In this document: positions 9,161 to 17,342 of the stretch, in pieces
Numbering within the stretch: the first letter of the stretch is position 1
How the letters are laid out: every line of letters starts with the position of its first letter
Assembly: GCA_963744005.1 (NCBI GenBank)
Contig: CAVURU010000001.1
Coordinates: 149,654 to 213,653, forward strand
Source of the DNA: Palsa-504 sp963744005
GTDB taxonomy: Bacteria; Actinomycetota; Actinomycetes; Streptosporangiales; Streptosporangiaceae
Length of the DNA stretch: 64,000 nt
Direction: 5' to 3'
Position numbers and translations under genes: made by a program
The notes under the pieces: model-generated
The model's input: the letters and a program-made list of their open reading frames with translations, nothing else
Told to the model about the DNA's origin: nothing
Databases searched by the model: none

Positions 9161-11249
9161 CCTCGCGGCTGGGCTGGTACGCCCGCCGGGCGGCCCGGAT
9201 GGGTCCCGCTGAGGTGGCCTGGCGAGCCCGGGACCAGGTTCTCCGGCTGGCCTGGTCGACCCGGCAGGTCCGGCCGGGCCAGCCTGGGCTGGACGCCCTG
9301 CCGCTGCCCGCCGGGCTCGGGTTTGCCGCCATCCTGCCGCCGGAAACGGTCGGCCAGGTGCCTGACCAGGCCAGGAAGGCAGTGCTGGAAGCCGCGGGCC
9401 GGTTGCTGAACGGCGAGTGGGAAGTGCTCGGCGTAGCCCGAGACGACCTGGTGCATCCCGACTGGTTCCGTGACCCGGTGACCGGGCGCCGTTCCGCGCC
9501 GGAGCGTTACGCGTTCCGTATCGATCACCGTTCCGAGGACCAGACCGGAAACATCAAGCAGGTGTGGGAGATCTCGCGCCTGCAGCACCTGACGCTCCTG
9601 GGCGTGGCGTGGTTCCTCACCCACGATCAGGCCTATGCCGAGCGCATCGACGAGCAGCTGCGCTCCTGGTGGCGCGAGAACCCGTTCCTGTCCGGCGTGA
9701 ACTGGACGAGCGGGATCGAACTCGGCATCCGGCTGATCAGCCTGGCCTGGATCCGGCGGCTGCTGGATGACTGGCCCGGCGTGACCGGGCTGTTCGAGGG
9801 CAATGCGCTCGCGGTCAACCAGATTCGCTGGCACCAGCAGTACCTGGCCGCGTTCCCGAGCCGCGGATCATCGGCCAATAACCACGTCATCGCGGAGGCC
9901 GCCGGACAGCTCGTGGCCAGCTGCGCGTTCGGCTGGTTCCCCGAAAGCGCGCGCTGGCGGCAGGAATCGGCGCAGCTGCTGGAACGCGAGCTGGTCAGGA
10001 ACACCTTCCCGTCCGGTATCGGCCGTGAGCTGGCCTCGGACTACCAGTGCTTCGTCGCCGAGCTCGGGCTGCTGGCCGCGGTCGAGGCGGGAGCGAGCGG
10101 GCACCCGCTGAGCGCGGCGACCTGGCAGCGGCTGTGCGCCATGGTCGACAGCGCGGCGGCCCTGGTCGACGCTCAGCTCCGCCCGCCACGTCAGGGGGAC
10201 TCCGACGAAGGCCGGGCGCTGCTGCTCGACGCTCCAGCCGACAACCACTGGCCGTCCCTGCTGGCCCTGGGGGAGACCCTCTTCGGCAGGCTCGACTGGT
10301 GGCCTGACGTGCCGCCGGATGCGGGCAGTCCCATCATCGGGGCCCTGGCCGGCTCGCGGCACGACATCGCCGGACGGCCTGCCGCCGGCCGTCCCGGTTC
10401 GCCGACGCCGGGATCACCCTGCTGCGCACGGCGGACGGCGATTCTCCGGAGATCTGGTGCCGGTGCGACGGCGGCCCGCACGGTTTCCTCAGCATCGCCG
10501 CGCATGCGCACGCCGATGCCCTGTCGGTCGAGGTCCGGTACGCGGGCGTGGACATCCTGGCCGATCCCGGTACCTACTGCTACCACGGCGATCCGGCCTG
10601 GAGGTCATATTTCCGCTCGACCATCGCGCACAACACCGCCGAGCTGAGCGGCCAGAACCAGTCCAGCGAAGGCGGCCCCTTCCTGTGGCTCCGGCACGCG
10701 GCGGCCCGGGAGATCGAGGTCATCGATGATGGCGACATCGCCAGCTGGATGGCCGAGCACGACGGCTACGCCGCGCTCGACCCGCCGGCCACGCACCGCC
10801 GCTCGGTACTCCTGGACCGGGCGTCCCGCAGCGTCGACATTATCGACGAGATCGACGGCGGCCAGCACGAGATCCGGCTGGCCTTCCACCTCGGCCCCGA
10901 GGTACAGGTCGAGCTGCACGAGTCCCGCGCCGTCCTGAACTGGCCCGCCGCGCCGGTACCCGGCTGGGCCCAGCTGGAGCTTCCGCCCGGACTGGCGTGG
11001 AGCGTGCACCGAGGCGAGACCGATCCCATCCTCGGCTGGTATTCCCCCGGCCTGGGACAGCGCGTTCCGGCCAGCACGCTCCTGGGGCACGGCCGGTGCG
11101 TGCCCGGGATGCCGCTGATCACGCGGCTGGAGTTCCGGGATTCCGACCAGTGCGCCACCCCGGCCGCATCCCAGCAGGCCGTAGCATGGACGAGGGCGAT
11201 GGTCACACTTCAGGAGAGGGCGTCGGAGATCCAAGCGGAGACCACATGA
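9151..11249 (+). CDS. heparinase II/III family protein, interrupted by a -1 frameshift
   Basis: Frame 1 from GTG 9151 encodes the helical N-terminal domain of heparinase II/III-like proteins (IDHRSEDQTGNIKQVWEISR, WWRENPFLSGVNWTSGIELG). Near 10385-10395 the homology jumps to frame 3, which carries the beta-sandwich half: HGFLSIAAHAHADALSVEV and ILADPGTYCYHGD, then RSTIAHNT. Restoring one base near GCCGGCCGTCCCGG would rejoin both halves into a ~700-residue protein. The family contains polysaccharide lyases; the HAHAD and AHNT segments match the region carrying catalytic His/Tyr residues. No signal peptide is visible, so this may act inside the cell or during chain processing. It overlaps the upstream gene by 10 bases and the downstream start by ATGA at 11246-11249. 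Confidence 0.8.
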
Positions 11250-12589
11250 GCCAGAAGGCACTGGACCTGCGCAGGTCCGTCCAGGTTGTCCGGCACCACA
11301 AGATCCTGATGGCTGTCGTCGTGGGCCTCGGCGTCGTGGCCGGCGGCGCGTACGCCGTGGTGGACCCGCCGATGGTCACGGCCACCGCGCTGGTCGGGCT
11401 CACCGCCCCGGCGAGCTCGTCGCAGAGCAGCTCGCAGCAGCAGGCGCCCGCCTCGGGCGCGGATCCCTTTACCGCGACCCAGGTCGTGGTGGCCGACAGC
11501 GACCAGGTCCTGCGGGCCGCGCAGCGCGCGATTCAGCCTCCCGTCTCGCTCGATCAGCTGCGCCGCGACGTCAAGACCGGGACCCCGGCGGCCGACATCA
11601 TCTCGGTGAGCGCACCGGGCAAGACGGCCGCCGCCGCCGAGGCCACGGCGAACGCCGTCGCGAACAGCTATATCGCCTACGTCGCCCCCGCGGACAGCCC
11701 GGTCGGCCACGTGGCGGCGCGGCCGCTGCAGCCGGCCATCACCGCCCCGGCATCATCGCCGGTGGGGGGGATCATCTTTCACGCGCTGCTGGGCGCGCTG
11801 GTCGGGGCCATTGTCGCCGTGGTGATCGCGCTGGTGCTCGGCCGTAACGACCGCCGGCTCCGGGAGCGCGATGACATCGCGCGCTCCATCGGGGTCCCGG
11901 TGCTGGCCTCGTTCCCCGTCGCTCACCCGGCGGACGCGAACGGGTGGACGAAGCTGCTGGAAGAGTACAAGCCGCCGGCCGTGTACGCGTTGCGGCTGCG
12001 TCAGGCGCTGAAGGAGCTCGGCACGGCCTCCGTCAACGGCCATGGCGGCGAGCAGGACATGTCATCGGTCACGGTGGTGTCGCTCGGCTCCGATGCCGGG
12101 GCCCTGGCGGTCGGGCCCCAGCTGGCCGTCTTCGCTGCCTCCCAGGGCATTCCCACCACGCTGGTCATCGGCCCGCAGCAGGACGCCAACGCGACGGCGG
12201 CGCTGCGGACGGCGCTGGCCGTGCCGCCGCCGGTGTCCTCCCAGCGGCCCAGCCTGCTGCGGGTGGTGGTCACCGACAAGGCGGCCGACCTGAAGCCGGA
12301 CACCGCCTTGACGGTCGTCACCGCGGTCGTCGACGGAAACAGCCCGCAGGCTCCGGAGACGATGCGCACCGCGGCGACCGTGCTGGGGGTCTCGGCGAGC
12401 GCGGCCACGGCCGAGCAGCTGGCCCGGGTGGCCATGGAGGTGGGCCTCGACGGCCGGGACATCACCGGGATCCTCGTCGCCGACCCGGAGCCGACCGACC
12501 CCACCACGGGCCTGATCCAGCCGCTGTCCCGGCCGGCGAGTCACCGCCGCCCGCGTCACAAGGGCATGACGACGGAGATCAAGCGGTGA
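11246..12589 (+). CDS. Wzz-like chain-length/capsule regulator with degenerate cytoplasmic kinase-like domain
   Basis: A 447-residue membrane protein. One helix spans residues ~23-43 (ILMAVVVGLGVVAGGAYAVV) and another ~175-200 (FHALLGALVGAIVAVVIALV), enclosing a ~130-residue extracellular region, as in Wzz/YveK polysaccharide co-polymerases. After helix 2 comes a cytoplasmic segment with RERDDIARSIGVPVLASFPV, which in relatives leads into a BY-kinase domain. Here that domain has beta strands such as VTVVSLGSDAGALAVGP where a Walker A loop would sit, but no GxxxxGK[ST]. It therefore looks unable to bind ATP as a canonical BY-kinase. ATG 11246 overlaps the heparinase stop and follows AAGCGGAG. 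It probably sets chain length together with the flippase and the polymerisation machinery. Confidence 0.7.
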   Translation: MSQKALDLRRSVQVVRHHKILMAVVVGLGVVAGGAYAVVDPPMVTATALVGLTAPASSSQSSSQQQAPASGADPFTATQVVVADSDQVLRAAQRAIQPPVSLDQLRRDVKTGTPAADIISVSAPGKTAAAAEATANAVANSYIAYVAPADSPVGHVAARPLQPAITAPASSPVGGIIFHALLGALVGAIVAVVIALVLGRNDRRLRERDDIARSIGVPVLASFPVAHPADANGWTKLLEEYKPPAVYALRLRQALKELGTASVNGHGGEQDMSSVTVVSLGSDAGALAVGPQLAVFAASQGIPTTLVIGPQQDANATAALRTALAVPPPVSSQRPSLLRVVVTDKAADLKPDTALTVVTAVVDGNSPQAPETMRTAATVLGVSASAATAEQLARVAMEVGLDGRDITGILVADPEPTDPTTGLIQPLSRPASHRRPRHKGMTTEIKR

Positions 12590-12696
12590 TCAGGCCAGGC
12601 TCACTCACCCGCCTGCCCCGCCTGCGCGGCGATGAACGGTGAGCATGCTGCGAGCCTGACCAGGCCCTGGTCGCCGTCACCGCGGGCCGTCAGCTC

Positions 12697-13280
12697 GTGC
12701 TGCGCTCGCGGGTGAGGCTCAAGACGGGTCGTCTGGCCGGCCGCCCGGACCGCGCGCGGAAACCGGCCTGGCGGCGCGCGGTGATCGTGGCGGCGGTCCT
12801 GGTGCTGGTCTTTACCGCGGTCACCGCGCGGCTGCTCGTGTGGCCGGCGAGGGCTTCCCGCCCCGGGTCGACGCCATCGTGATGCTCGCCGGTCCCGGTG
12901 ACCGGCTCCCCGTGGCCGCGCAGCTGGCCCGGCAGCAGCGGGCTCCGGTGCTCGTCGTGTCGCGGGGCTGGCAGGGTTACGGCGGCCCCTGCCCGTCGGC
13001 CATCACCGGGGTGACCATCATCTGCTTCAACCCGGACCCGGGCGATACCCGGGGCGAGGCGGAGGCCATCGGCAGGCTCGCCGAGCGCTACGGCTGGCAT
13101 TCGGTGGCCCTGGTCACGACGCGACCGCAAGACACCAGGGCCCGGATTCAGGTACGGCGCTGCTTCGGCGGTTCGATCTATGTCGCGACCGCCCCGCTGA
13201 CCTGGTCCGACTGGCCCTACCAGATCGCTTACGGTTGGGGTGCCCTGCTCAAGGCACTGGTCGTCCAGCGCGCCTGCTAG
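12697..13280 (+). CDS. YdcF/SanA-like (DUF218) membrane protein, interrupted by a -1 frameshift
   Basis: The first frame (from GTG 12697) gives a basic N-terminus and one membrane helix, RRAVIVAAVLVLVFTAVTARLLVW. Near 12842-12848 (TGGCCGGCGAGG) homology moves by one base to a frame reading DAIVMLAGPGDRLPVAAQLA, GDTRGEAEAIGRLAERYGW and VALVTTRPQDTRARIQVRRCF. These match the DUF218 fold: an N-terminal DAIVVLGG-like strand, a TRxEA-type middle motif, and a closing VTSxxHMxRA-like strand. DUF218 proteins such as ElyC and SanA are inner-membrane proteins linked to envelope integrity and undecaprenyl-carrier use. One added C in GGCC would join helix and domain in frame. The stop TAG (13278-13280) sits in the arm of the hairpin later split by the IS element. 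Confidence 0.68.
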
Positions 13281-13288
13281 GTGAGCGC

Positions 13289-13294
13289 CCTAGG
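13289..13294. repeat. left target-site duplication CCTAGG
   Basis: This CCTAGG directly abuts the left IS terminus and is repeated at 14415-14420 next to the right terminus. The 6-base length and CTAG core agree with the NCTAGN target reported for IS481. It also supplies the TAG stop codon of the transposase gene. Confidence 0.88.
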
Positions 13295-14291
13295 TGTACT
13301 GTTCGGGGACGTTGGTCAACCTGGTGATGGGCGCTGAGTTCCCGATCGCGGTGTGGGGCCGGTGGTGATTGTATTCGTGGAGCCATGCCGGGTAGGCAGC
13401 GCGGCGGGCTGAGTCGCTGGAGTAGAACTTCGCGAAGGCCCATCCGTCGGCCAGGGTGCGGTGGAAGCGCTCGACCTTGCCGTTGGTCTGGGGCCTGTAG
13501 GGACGGGTCTTCTTGGGTGTGATGCCCAGCTCTGCGCAGGTGGCGGCCCACAGCTTGGAGCGGTAGCAGGAGCCGTTGCCGGACAGCACGCGCTCGATGC
13601 GGACGCCGCGGGCGGCGAACCAGGCGGCCGCGTTGCGGAGCACCGAGACCGCAGTTTCCCGGGTCTCGTCGTCGCGGATCTCGGAGTAGGCGACGCGGGA
13701 GTGGTCGTCCAGGACGGTGTGGATGTAAGCCGTGCCGATCAGCGGGTGGCGGTAATCCTGGCTCCGCTGCCCGGTGCGGCGAGCGGTGGCCGCCTGGTTG
13801 CGCCTGCCCTGGGCGCGGCCGACGTAGCGCCACCCTCCGCCGTCGGGCACGTTGCCGAGTTTCTTGATGCCGGCGTGGACGAGCGAGCCGGGGTAGGCGT
13901 GCTCGTAGCGGCGCACCGGCTCCCCGGTGACCCGGTCGATGCGCGACAGGCGGTTGACCCGGCAGCGGACCAGGACCTGGTGGACGGTGGAGGGGGCCAG
14001 GCCGGTCCGGGCGGCGATCTGGACTGGTCCGAGCCGGTGCTTCCACCGCAGGTGGACGATCTTACGGACCAGCGGCCCAGGGGTCCGGTGCGGTGAGCGG
14101 TGCGGACGGGATGACCGGTCGGCCATCCCGTCCGGGCCCAGCTCCCGGTAGCGATCGGCCCACCGCTTCGCGGTCGGCCAGGACACGTCGTAACGTTCAG
14201 CGGCGCGGGCGACCGGCCATTGCTGGTCCACGACCAGCCGCGCGAGCTTAAGCCGGGCACGCGGGGTCAAGGCTGCGTTAGCGTGGGACAC
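13290..14291 (-). CDS. IS481-family transposase with both catalytic Asp replaced by Gly
   Basis: From GTG 14291 (SHANAALTPRARLKLARLV, preceded by GAGG) the protein is 333 residues, normal for the family. It has an N-terminal helix-turn-helix region (AAERYDVSWPTAKRWADRYR) and an rve integrase core. Subfamily members read VH[IV]D[VI]xKxGN[IV]PDGGG at the first catalytic Asp; here it is VHAGIKKLGNVPDGGG. The second Asp, normally in VLSDNGS, is Gly in VLSGNGSCYRS. Both codons are GGC where GAC is expected. The final Glu is kept in NGKVERFHRTLADGW. The stop TAG is in the target duplication, outside the element. The D-to-G changes predict no strand-transfer chemistry; they are not frameshifts, so a simple indel error does not explain them. 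Confidence 0.88.
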   Translation of the reverse strand: MSHANAALTPRARLKLARLVVDQQWPVARAAERYDVSWPTAKRWADRYRELGPDGMADRSSRPHRSPHRTPGPLVRKIVHLRWKHRLGPVQIAARTGLAPSTVHQVLVRCRVNRLSRIDRVTGEPVRRYEHAYPGSLVHAGIKKLGNVPDGGGWRYVGRAQGRRNQAATARRTGQRSQDYRHPLIGTAYIHTVLDDHSRVAYSEIRDDETRETAVSVLRNAAAWFAARGVRIERVLSGNGSCYRSKLWAATCAELGITPKKTRPYRPQTNGKVERFHRTLADGWAFAKFYSSDSARRAAYPAWLHEYNHHRPHTAIGNSAPITRLTNVPEQYT

Positions 14292-14414
14292 GAAGACCTC
14301 CAGGCGACAGAGCGGTTCCAAGACAGCTCCACTCCACGCCCGGAGGTCTTCGCCTTCCAAGCTCATTCAGACCGTGTCGTCACACGATCCCAACCAACGT
14401 GCCCGGTCAGTACA
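13295..14414. mobile_element. IS481-family insertion sequence, 1120 bp
   Basis: The element is bounded by imperfect terminal inverted repeats: left end TGTACTGTTCGGGGACGTTG (from 13295) and, read on the other strand, right end TGTACTGACCGGGCACGTTG (to 14414). They agree at 17 of the first 20 positions. It carries a single DDE transposase gene on the minus strand and is flanked by CCTAGG on both sides. Length, single ORF, TGT start of the ends and CTAG-containing target all fit the IS481 family. It is inserted in the hairpin between two convergent polysaccharide genes without removing codons from either. The transposase lacks two catalytic aspartates, so this copy is probably not autonomously mobile. 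Confidence 0.92.
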
Positions 14415-14420
14415 CCTAGG
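14415..14420. repeat. right target-site duplication CCTAGG
   Basis: Second copy of the 6-base duplication. It contains the TAG stop codon of rfbC (14416-14418, minus strand), so the element landed exactly at the end of that gene and left its reading frame intact. Confidence 0.88.
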
Positions 14421-14964
14421 CCAGCAGGCGCGCTGCGGCCGCCAGCCGCGGCGCCTGCTGATCGCGCTGCGATCGGAAGGTAGCGGGAAGCGGCCACGGA
14501 ATGGCCAGTTCCGGATCATCGAACGCGATGGAGACGTCCTCCGACGGGTCGTGCGGCCGGTCGATCTGATAGGACACGTCAGCCGGGTCGGTGAGGGCCT
14601 GGAATCCGTGCGCGCAGCCAGCCGGCACGAAGAGCGTGGTCTGCTCGTCATCCCGCAACTCGAAGCTCTCCCAGTTGCGGTACGTCGGCGAGGCGGGACG
14701 CAGGTCGACGATCACGTCAAAGATCGCACCGTAGGAGCACCGCACCAGCTTGGCCTCGCCTGCGCCCCGGCGCACGTGCAGTCCGCGGACCACCCCTCGC
14801 GCGGACCGGGACAGGCTGTCCTGGACGAATGAGCACGGGTCGAGGCCGGCTCCGCGAACCGCCTCCGCGTCGAAGGTGCGGCAGAAGAAACCGCGCTCGT
14901 CCACGTGCGGTGACGGCTGGAACAGCAGGGCACCGGCGATGCGCGGAACAGGCGTTACGTCCAT
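14416..14964 (-). CDS. rfbC: dTDP-4-dehydrorhamnose 3,5-epimerase family protein
   Basis: The 182-residue protein is the normal size for RmlC/RfbC. Diagnostic segments are PHVDERGFFCRTFD near residue 20, ARGVVRGLHVRRG (the GxxRGLHxQ motif with the catalytic His) near residue 60, a KLVRCSYGAIFDVIVDLR strand, and FVPAGCAHGFQAL near residue 115. The enzyme epimerises C3 and C5 of dTDP-4-keto-6-deoxyglucose for dTDP-L-rhamnose; related cupins act on other dTDP sugars. The Gln/Tyr of the canonical RGLHYQ is replaced (RGLHVRR), so substrate may differ. It converges on the YdcF-like gene and closes the polysaccharide locus. An IS481 element abuts its stop codon. Confidence 0.8.
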   Translation of the reverse strand: MDVTPVPRIAGALLFQPSPHVDERGFFCRTFDAEAVRGAGLDPCSFVQDSLSRSARGVVRGLHVRRGAGEAKLVRCSYGAIFDVIVDLRPASPTYRNWESFELRDDEQTTLFVPAGCAHGFQALTDPADVSYQIDRPHDPSEDVSIAFDDPELAIPWPLPATFRSQRDQQAPRLAAAARLLA

Positions 14965-15129
14965 GCTTGCAGCGTAGCGGTCCGTCGCGGGGCGGTCGGG
15001 GGATTCCGTCCGCTGCCGGTGCGGGAACCGGCCGACGGCGTGGTCTGCGCGCCAGGAAGCGGCGGCTCTATTAGGCTCGTTTCAGGCGAGCATGCGCTCG
15101 ACGTGACCAGTACAGGCAAGGAGCCGGCG

Positions 15130-16423
15130 GTGCCCTCCATAGAAGCGATCCACGCCAGGCAGATCCTGGACTCCCGGGGCAACCCGACCCTGGAGGTCGA
15201 GGTAGCGCTCGATGACGGGACGGTGGCCAAGGCGGGCGTGCCGAGCGGGGCCTCGACGGGTGCGTTCGAGGCGGTCGAGCTGCGTGACGGCGGCTCGGAG
15301 TTCGGCGGCAAGGGAGTGACCCGCGCGGTCCAGAACGTCATCGACGAGATCCAGCCTGAGCTGCTCGGTCACGAGGTGGACGATCAGCGCCTGATCGACC
15401 AGGCCATGATCGACCTGGACCGGACGCCGGACAAGTCGCGGCTGGGCGCGAACGCCATCGTGGGCGTCAGCATGGCCGTGGCCCGGGCCGGTGCGGACTC
15501 CAGCGGCCTGCCCCTGTTCCGCTACCTCGGCGGGCCGAACGCGCACGTGCTGCCCGTCCCGCTGATGAACATCCTCAACGGCGGCGCCCACGCGGACAAT
15601 AACGTGGACATCCAGGAGTTCATGATCACCCCGATCGGCGCCTCGACGTTCTCCGAGGCCCTGCGCTGGGGCGCCGAGGTCTACCAGGCGCTGAAGTCAG
15701 TGGTCCGGCAGCGGGGCCTGTCCACCGGCATCGGCGACGAGGGGGGCTTCGCGCCGGACCTGGAGCACAACCGGGCCGCGCTGGATCTCATCGTGGAGGC
15801 CATCGGCAAGGCCGGGTTCAGCCCGGGCGCGGACGTGGCGCTGGCCATCGACGCGGCCGCGTCGGAGTTCTACTCCGACGGCGCCTACACCTTCGACGGG
15901 AAGCCCCGGACCGCGGCCGAGATGACCGGGATCTACGCCGACTGGCTGGACGCCTACCCCATCGTGTCCCTGGAGGATCCGCTGGCCGAGGAGGACTGGG
16001 ACGGCTGGCGGGAGATGACCGCGAGCGTCGGCCACCGGGTCCAGATCGTCGGCGACGACCTGTTCGTCACCAACCCGGAGCGGATCCGCCGGGGCGTCGC
16101 CGCCCAGGCGGCCAACTCCCTGCTGGTCAAGCTGAACCAGATCGGCTCGCTGACCGAGACGCTGGACGCGGTCAGCCTGGCCCATCGGGCCGGCGTACAG
16201 CTGCGTGATCAGCCACCGGTCGGGGGAGACCGACGACACCACGATCTCGGACCTGGCCGTGGCGACCAACTGCGGCCAGATCAAGACCGGGGCGCCCGCC
16301 CGCGGCGAGCGCGTCGCCAAGTACAACCAGCTGCTGCGGATCGAGGAACTGCTGGGGGACGCGGCCAGCTACGCCGGGGTGGCCGCCTACCCGCGCTTCG
16401 CGGCGCTGGCCGCCGAGGGCTGA
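15130..16423 (+). CDS. eno: enolase, interrupted by a +1 frameshift
   Basis: Enolase converts 2-phosphoglycerate to phosphoenolpyruvate. GTG 15130 has AAGGAG upstream and begins PSIEAIHARQILDSRGNPTL, a hallmark N-terminus. Further signatures include GAILGVSMA-like NAIVGVSMAVARA, GDEGGFAPDL and LLVKLNQIGSLTETL with the catalytic Lys. At 16191-16196 (GCCGGCGTACAG) one extra base shifts the frame. The continuation is the enolase signature ISHRSGETDDTTISDLAVA and CGQIKTGAPARGERVAKYNQ, reaching a stop at 16423. Reading without the extra base gives a normal ~430-residue enzyme. Since enolase is essentially indispensable, an assembly or sequencing indel is the likeliest explanation. It is followed by the divIC-like gene, a common actinobacterial order. 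Confidence 0.93.
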
Positions 16424-16443
16424 ACCCGGAGCGCCGACGGTCG

Positions 16444-16842
16444 ATGTCCCCCCCTTCGCCATCCCCCCGGTCGACCCGGTTCACCAGCCGGGCGGCGGTT
16501 CTCGCGGTGGTGATCTGCGCGATCGCGCTGAGCCTGGCGTATCCGGTCCGCGAGTACATCGGCCAGCGCCAGCAGATCAGCCAGCTGGTGGCCCAGCGGG
16601 AGGCGACGCTGGCGCAGGTGAAGAGCTTGCAGGCGGAGCAGGCCCGGCTGTCCGACCGGTCCTACATCGAGCAGCTGGCCCGGCAGGAGCTCGACATGTG
16701 CTTCCCCGGCACCCAGTGCTACGTGGTCGAGGGCAGCCAGTCCGCGCTGAGCGGCACCCGGTCCCAGCCGCCGGGACCCGCGCCCTGGTACTCGAAGCTC
16801 TGGCAGTCGGTCGAGCAGGCGGACGCGGGCGCCAGGAAGTGA
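16444..16842 (+). CDS. septum formation initiator (DivIC/FtsB family)
   Basis: A 132-residue single-pass membrane protein: short Ser/Pro-rich cytoplasmic N-terminus, one helix (AAVLAVVICAIALSLAYPV, residues ~20-38), then a coiled coil (QQISQLVAQREATLAQVKSL, LQAEQARLSDRSYIEQLA) and RQELDMCFPGTQCYVV. This layout and the YIEQLARQEL segment match FtsB/DivIC, which with FtsL and FtsQ recruits septal wall synthases at mid-cell. The position immediately downstream of eno is conserved in actinomycetes. ATG 16444 lies 20 bases after the corrected enolase stop; its own stop overlaps the next start as GTGA. Confidence 0.85.
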   Translation: MSPPSPSPRSTRFTSRAAVLAVVICAIALSLAYPVREYIGQRQQISQLVAQREATLAQVKSLQAEQARLSDRSYIEQLARQELDMCFPGTQCYVVEGSQSALSGTRSQPPGPAPWYSKLWQSVEQADAGARK

Positions 16843-17342
16843 TCACCCCCCAGGACGAGTTGGTCGTGGCCGCTCAGCTCGGCCGGCCGCCCCGCGGGCT
16901 GCTCGCCGTCGCGCACCGCTGCCCGTGCGGCCTGCCGGACGTGGCGGCGACGGCGCCGAGGCTGCCGGACGGGACCCCCTTCCCGACGTTGTACTACCTG
17001 ACCTGCCCGCTCGCGAGCGCCGCGGTCAGCAGGCTGGAAGCCGCCGGGGTGATGCGGGAGATGACGGCCAGGCTCGGTGACGCCGCGCTGCGCAGCCGGT
17101 ACGAGGCGGCGCACCTGGACTATCTCGCCCGCCGGGACGGTGCGGCGAGCGACGCCGGCGTCGAACCGCTCCCGCCCGGCACTCAGTCGGCCGGCGGGAT
17201 GCCGGACCGGGTAAAGTGCCTGCATGCGCTGGTCGCCCACGAGCTCGCGGTGGGCGACGTGAACCCCTTCGGCCGGGACGCCCTCGACGCCATCGGCGAC
17301 TGGTGGCAGGCCGGGCCCTGCGTCTGCGAGCCGCCGGCATGA
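16839..17342 (+). CDS. DUF501 family protein
   Basis: A 167-residue soluble protein that begins at GTG 16839 inside the previous stop codon. Conserved-looking parts are LGRPPRGLLAVAHRCPCGLP near the N-terminus, PTLYYLTCPLASAAVSRLEA in the middle, and VKCLHALVAHELAVGDVNPF near the C-terminus. These are the characteristic stretches of DUF501, an uncharacterised family that sits between divIC and ppx in actinomycete genomes. Several Cys and His residues (CPCG, CLH, CVCEPP) could bind a metal, but this is only inference. It overlaps the following gene by ATGA at 17339-17342, so the whole eno-divIC-DUF501-ppx run is translationally linked. Confidence 0.8.
   Translation: MITPQDELVVAAQLGRPPRGLLAVAHRCPCGLPDVAATAPRLPDGTPFPTLYYLTCPLASAAVSRLEAAGVMREMTARLGDAALRSRYEAAHLDYLARRDGAASDAGVEPLPPGTQSAGGMPDRVKCLHALVAHELAVGDVNPFGRDALDAIGDWWQAGPCVCEPPA

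Larger units (their letters stand above)
13266..14435. terminator. convergent-gene hairpin split by the IS element
   Basis: Left arm CAGCGCGCCTGCT at 13266-13278 and right arm AGCAGGCGCGCTG at 14423-14435 are perfect 13-base reverse complements. Removing the IS and one copy of the CCTAGG duplication brings them to an 18-base loop between the convergent YdcF-like and rfbC genes. That is the expected shape of a bidirectional terminator, although there is no T-run. Termination function is inferred; the symmetry is seen directly. Confidence 0.6.
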
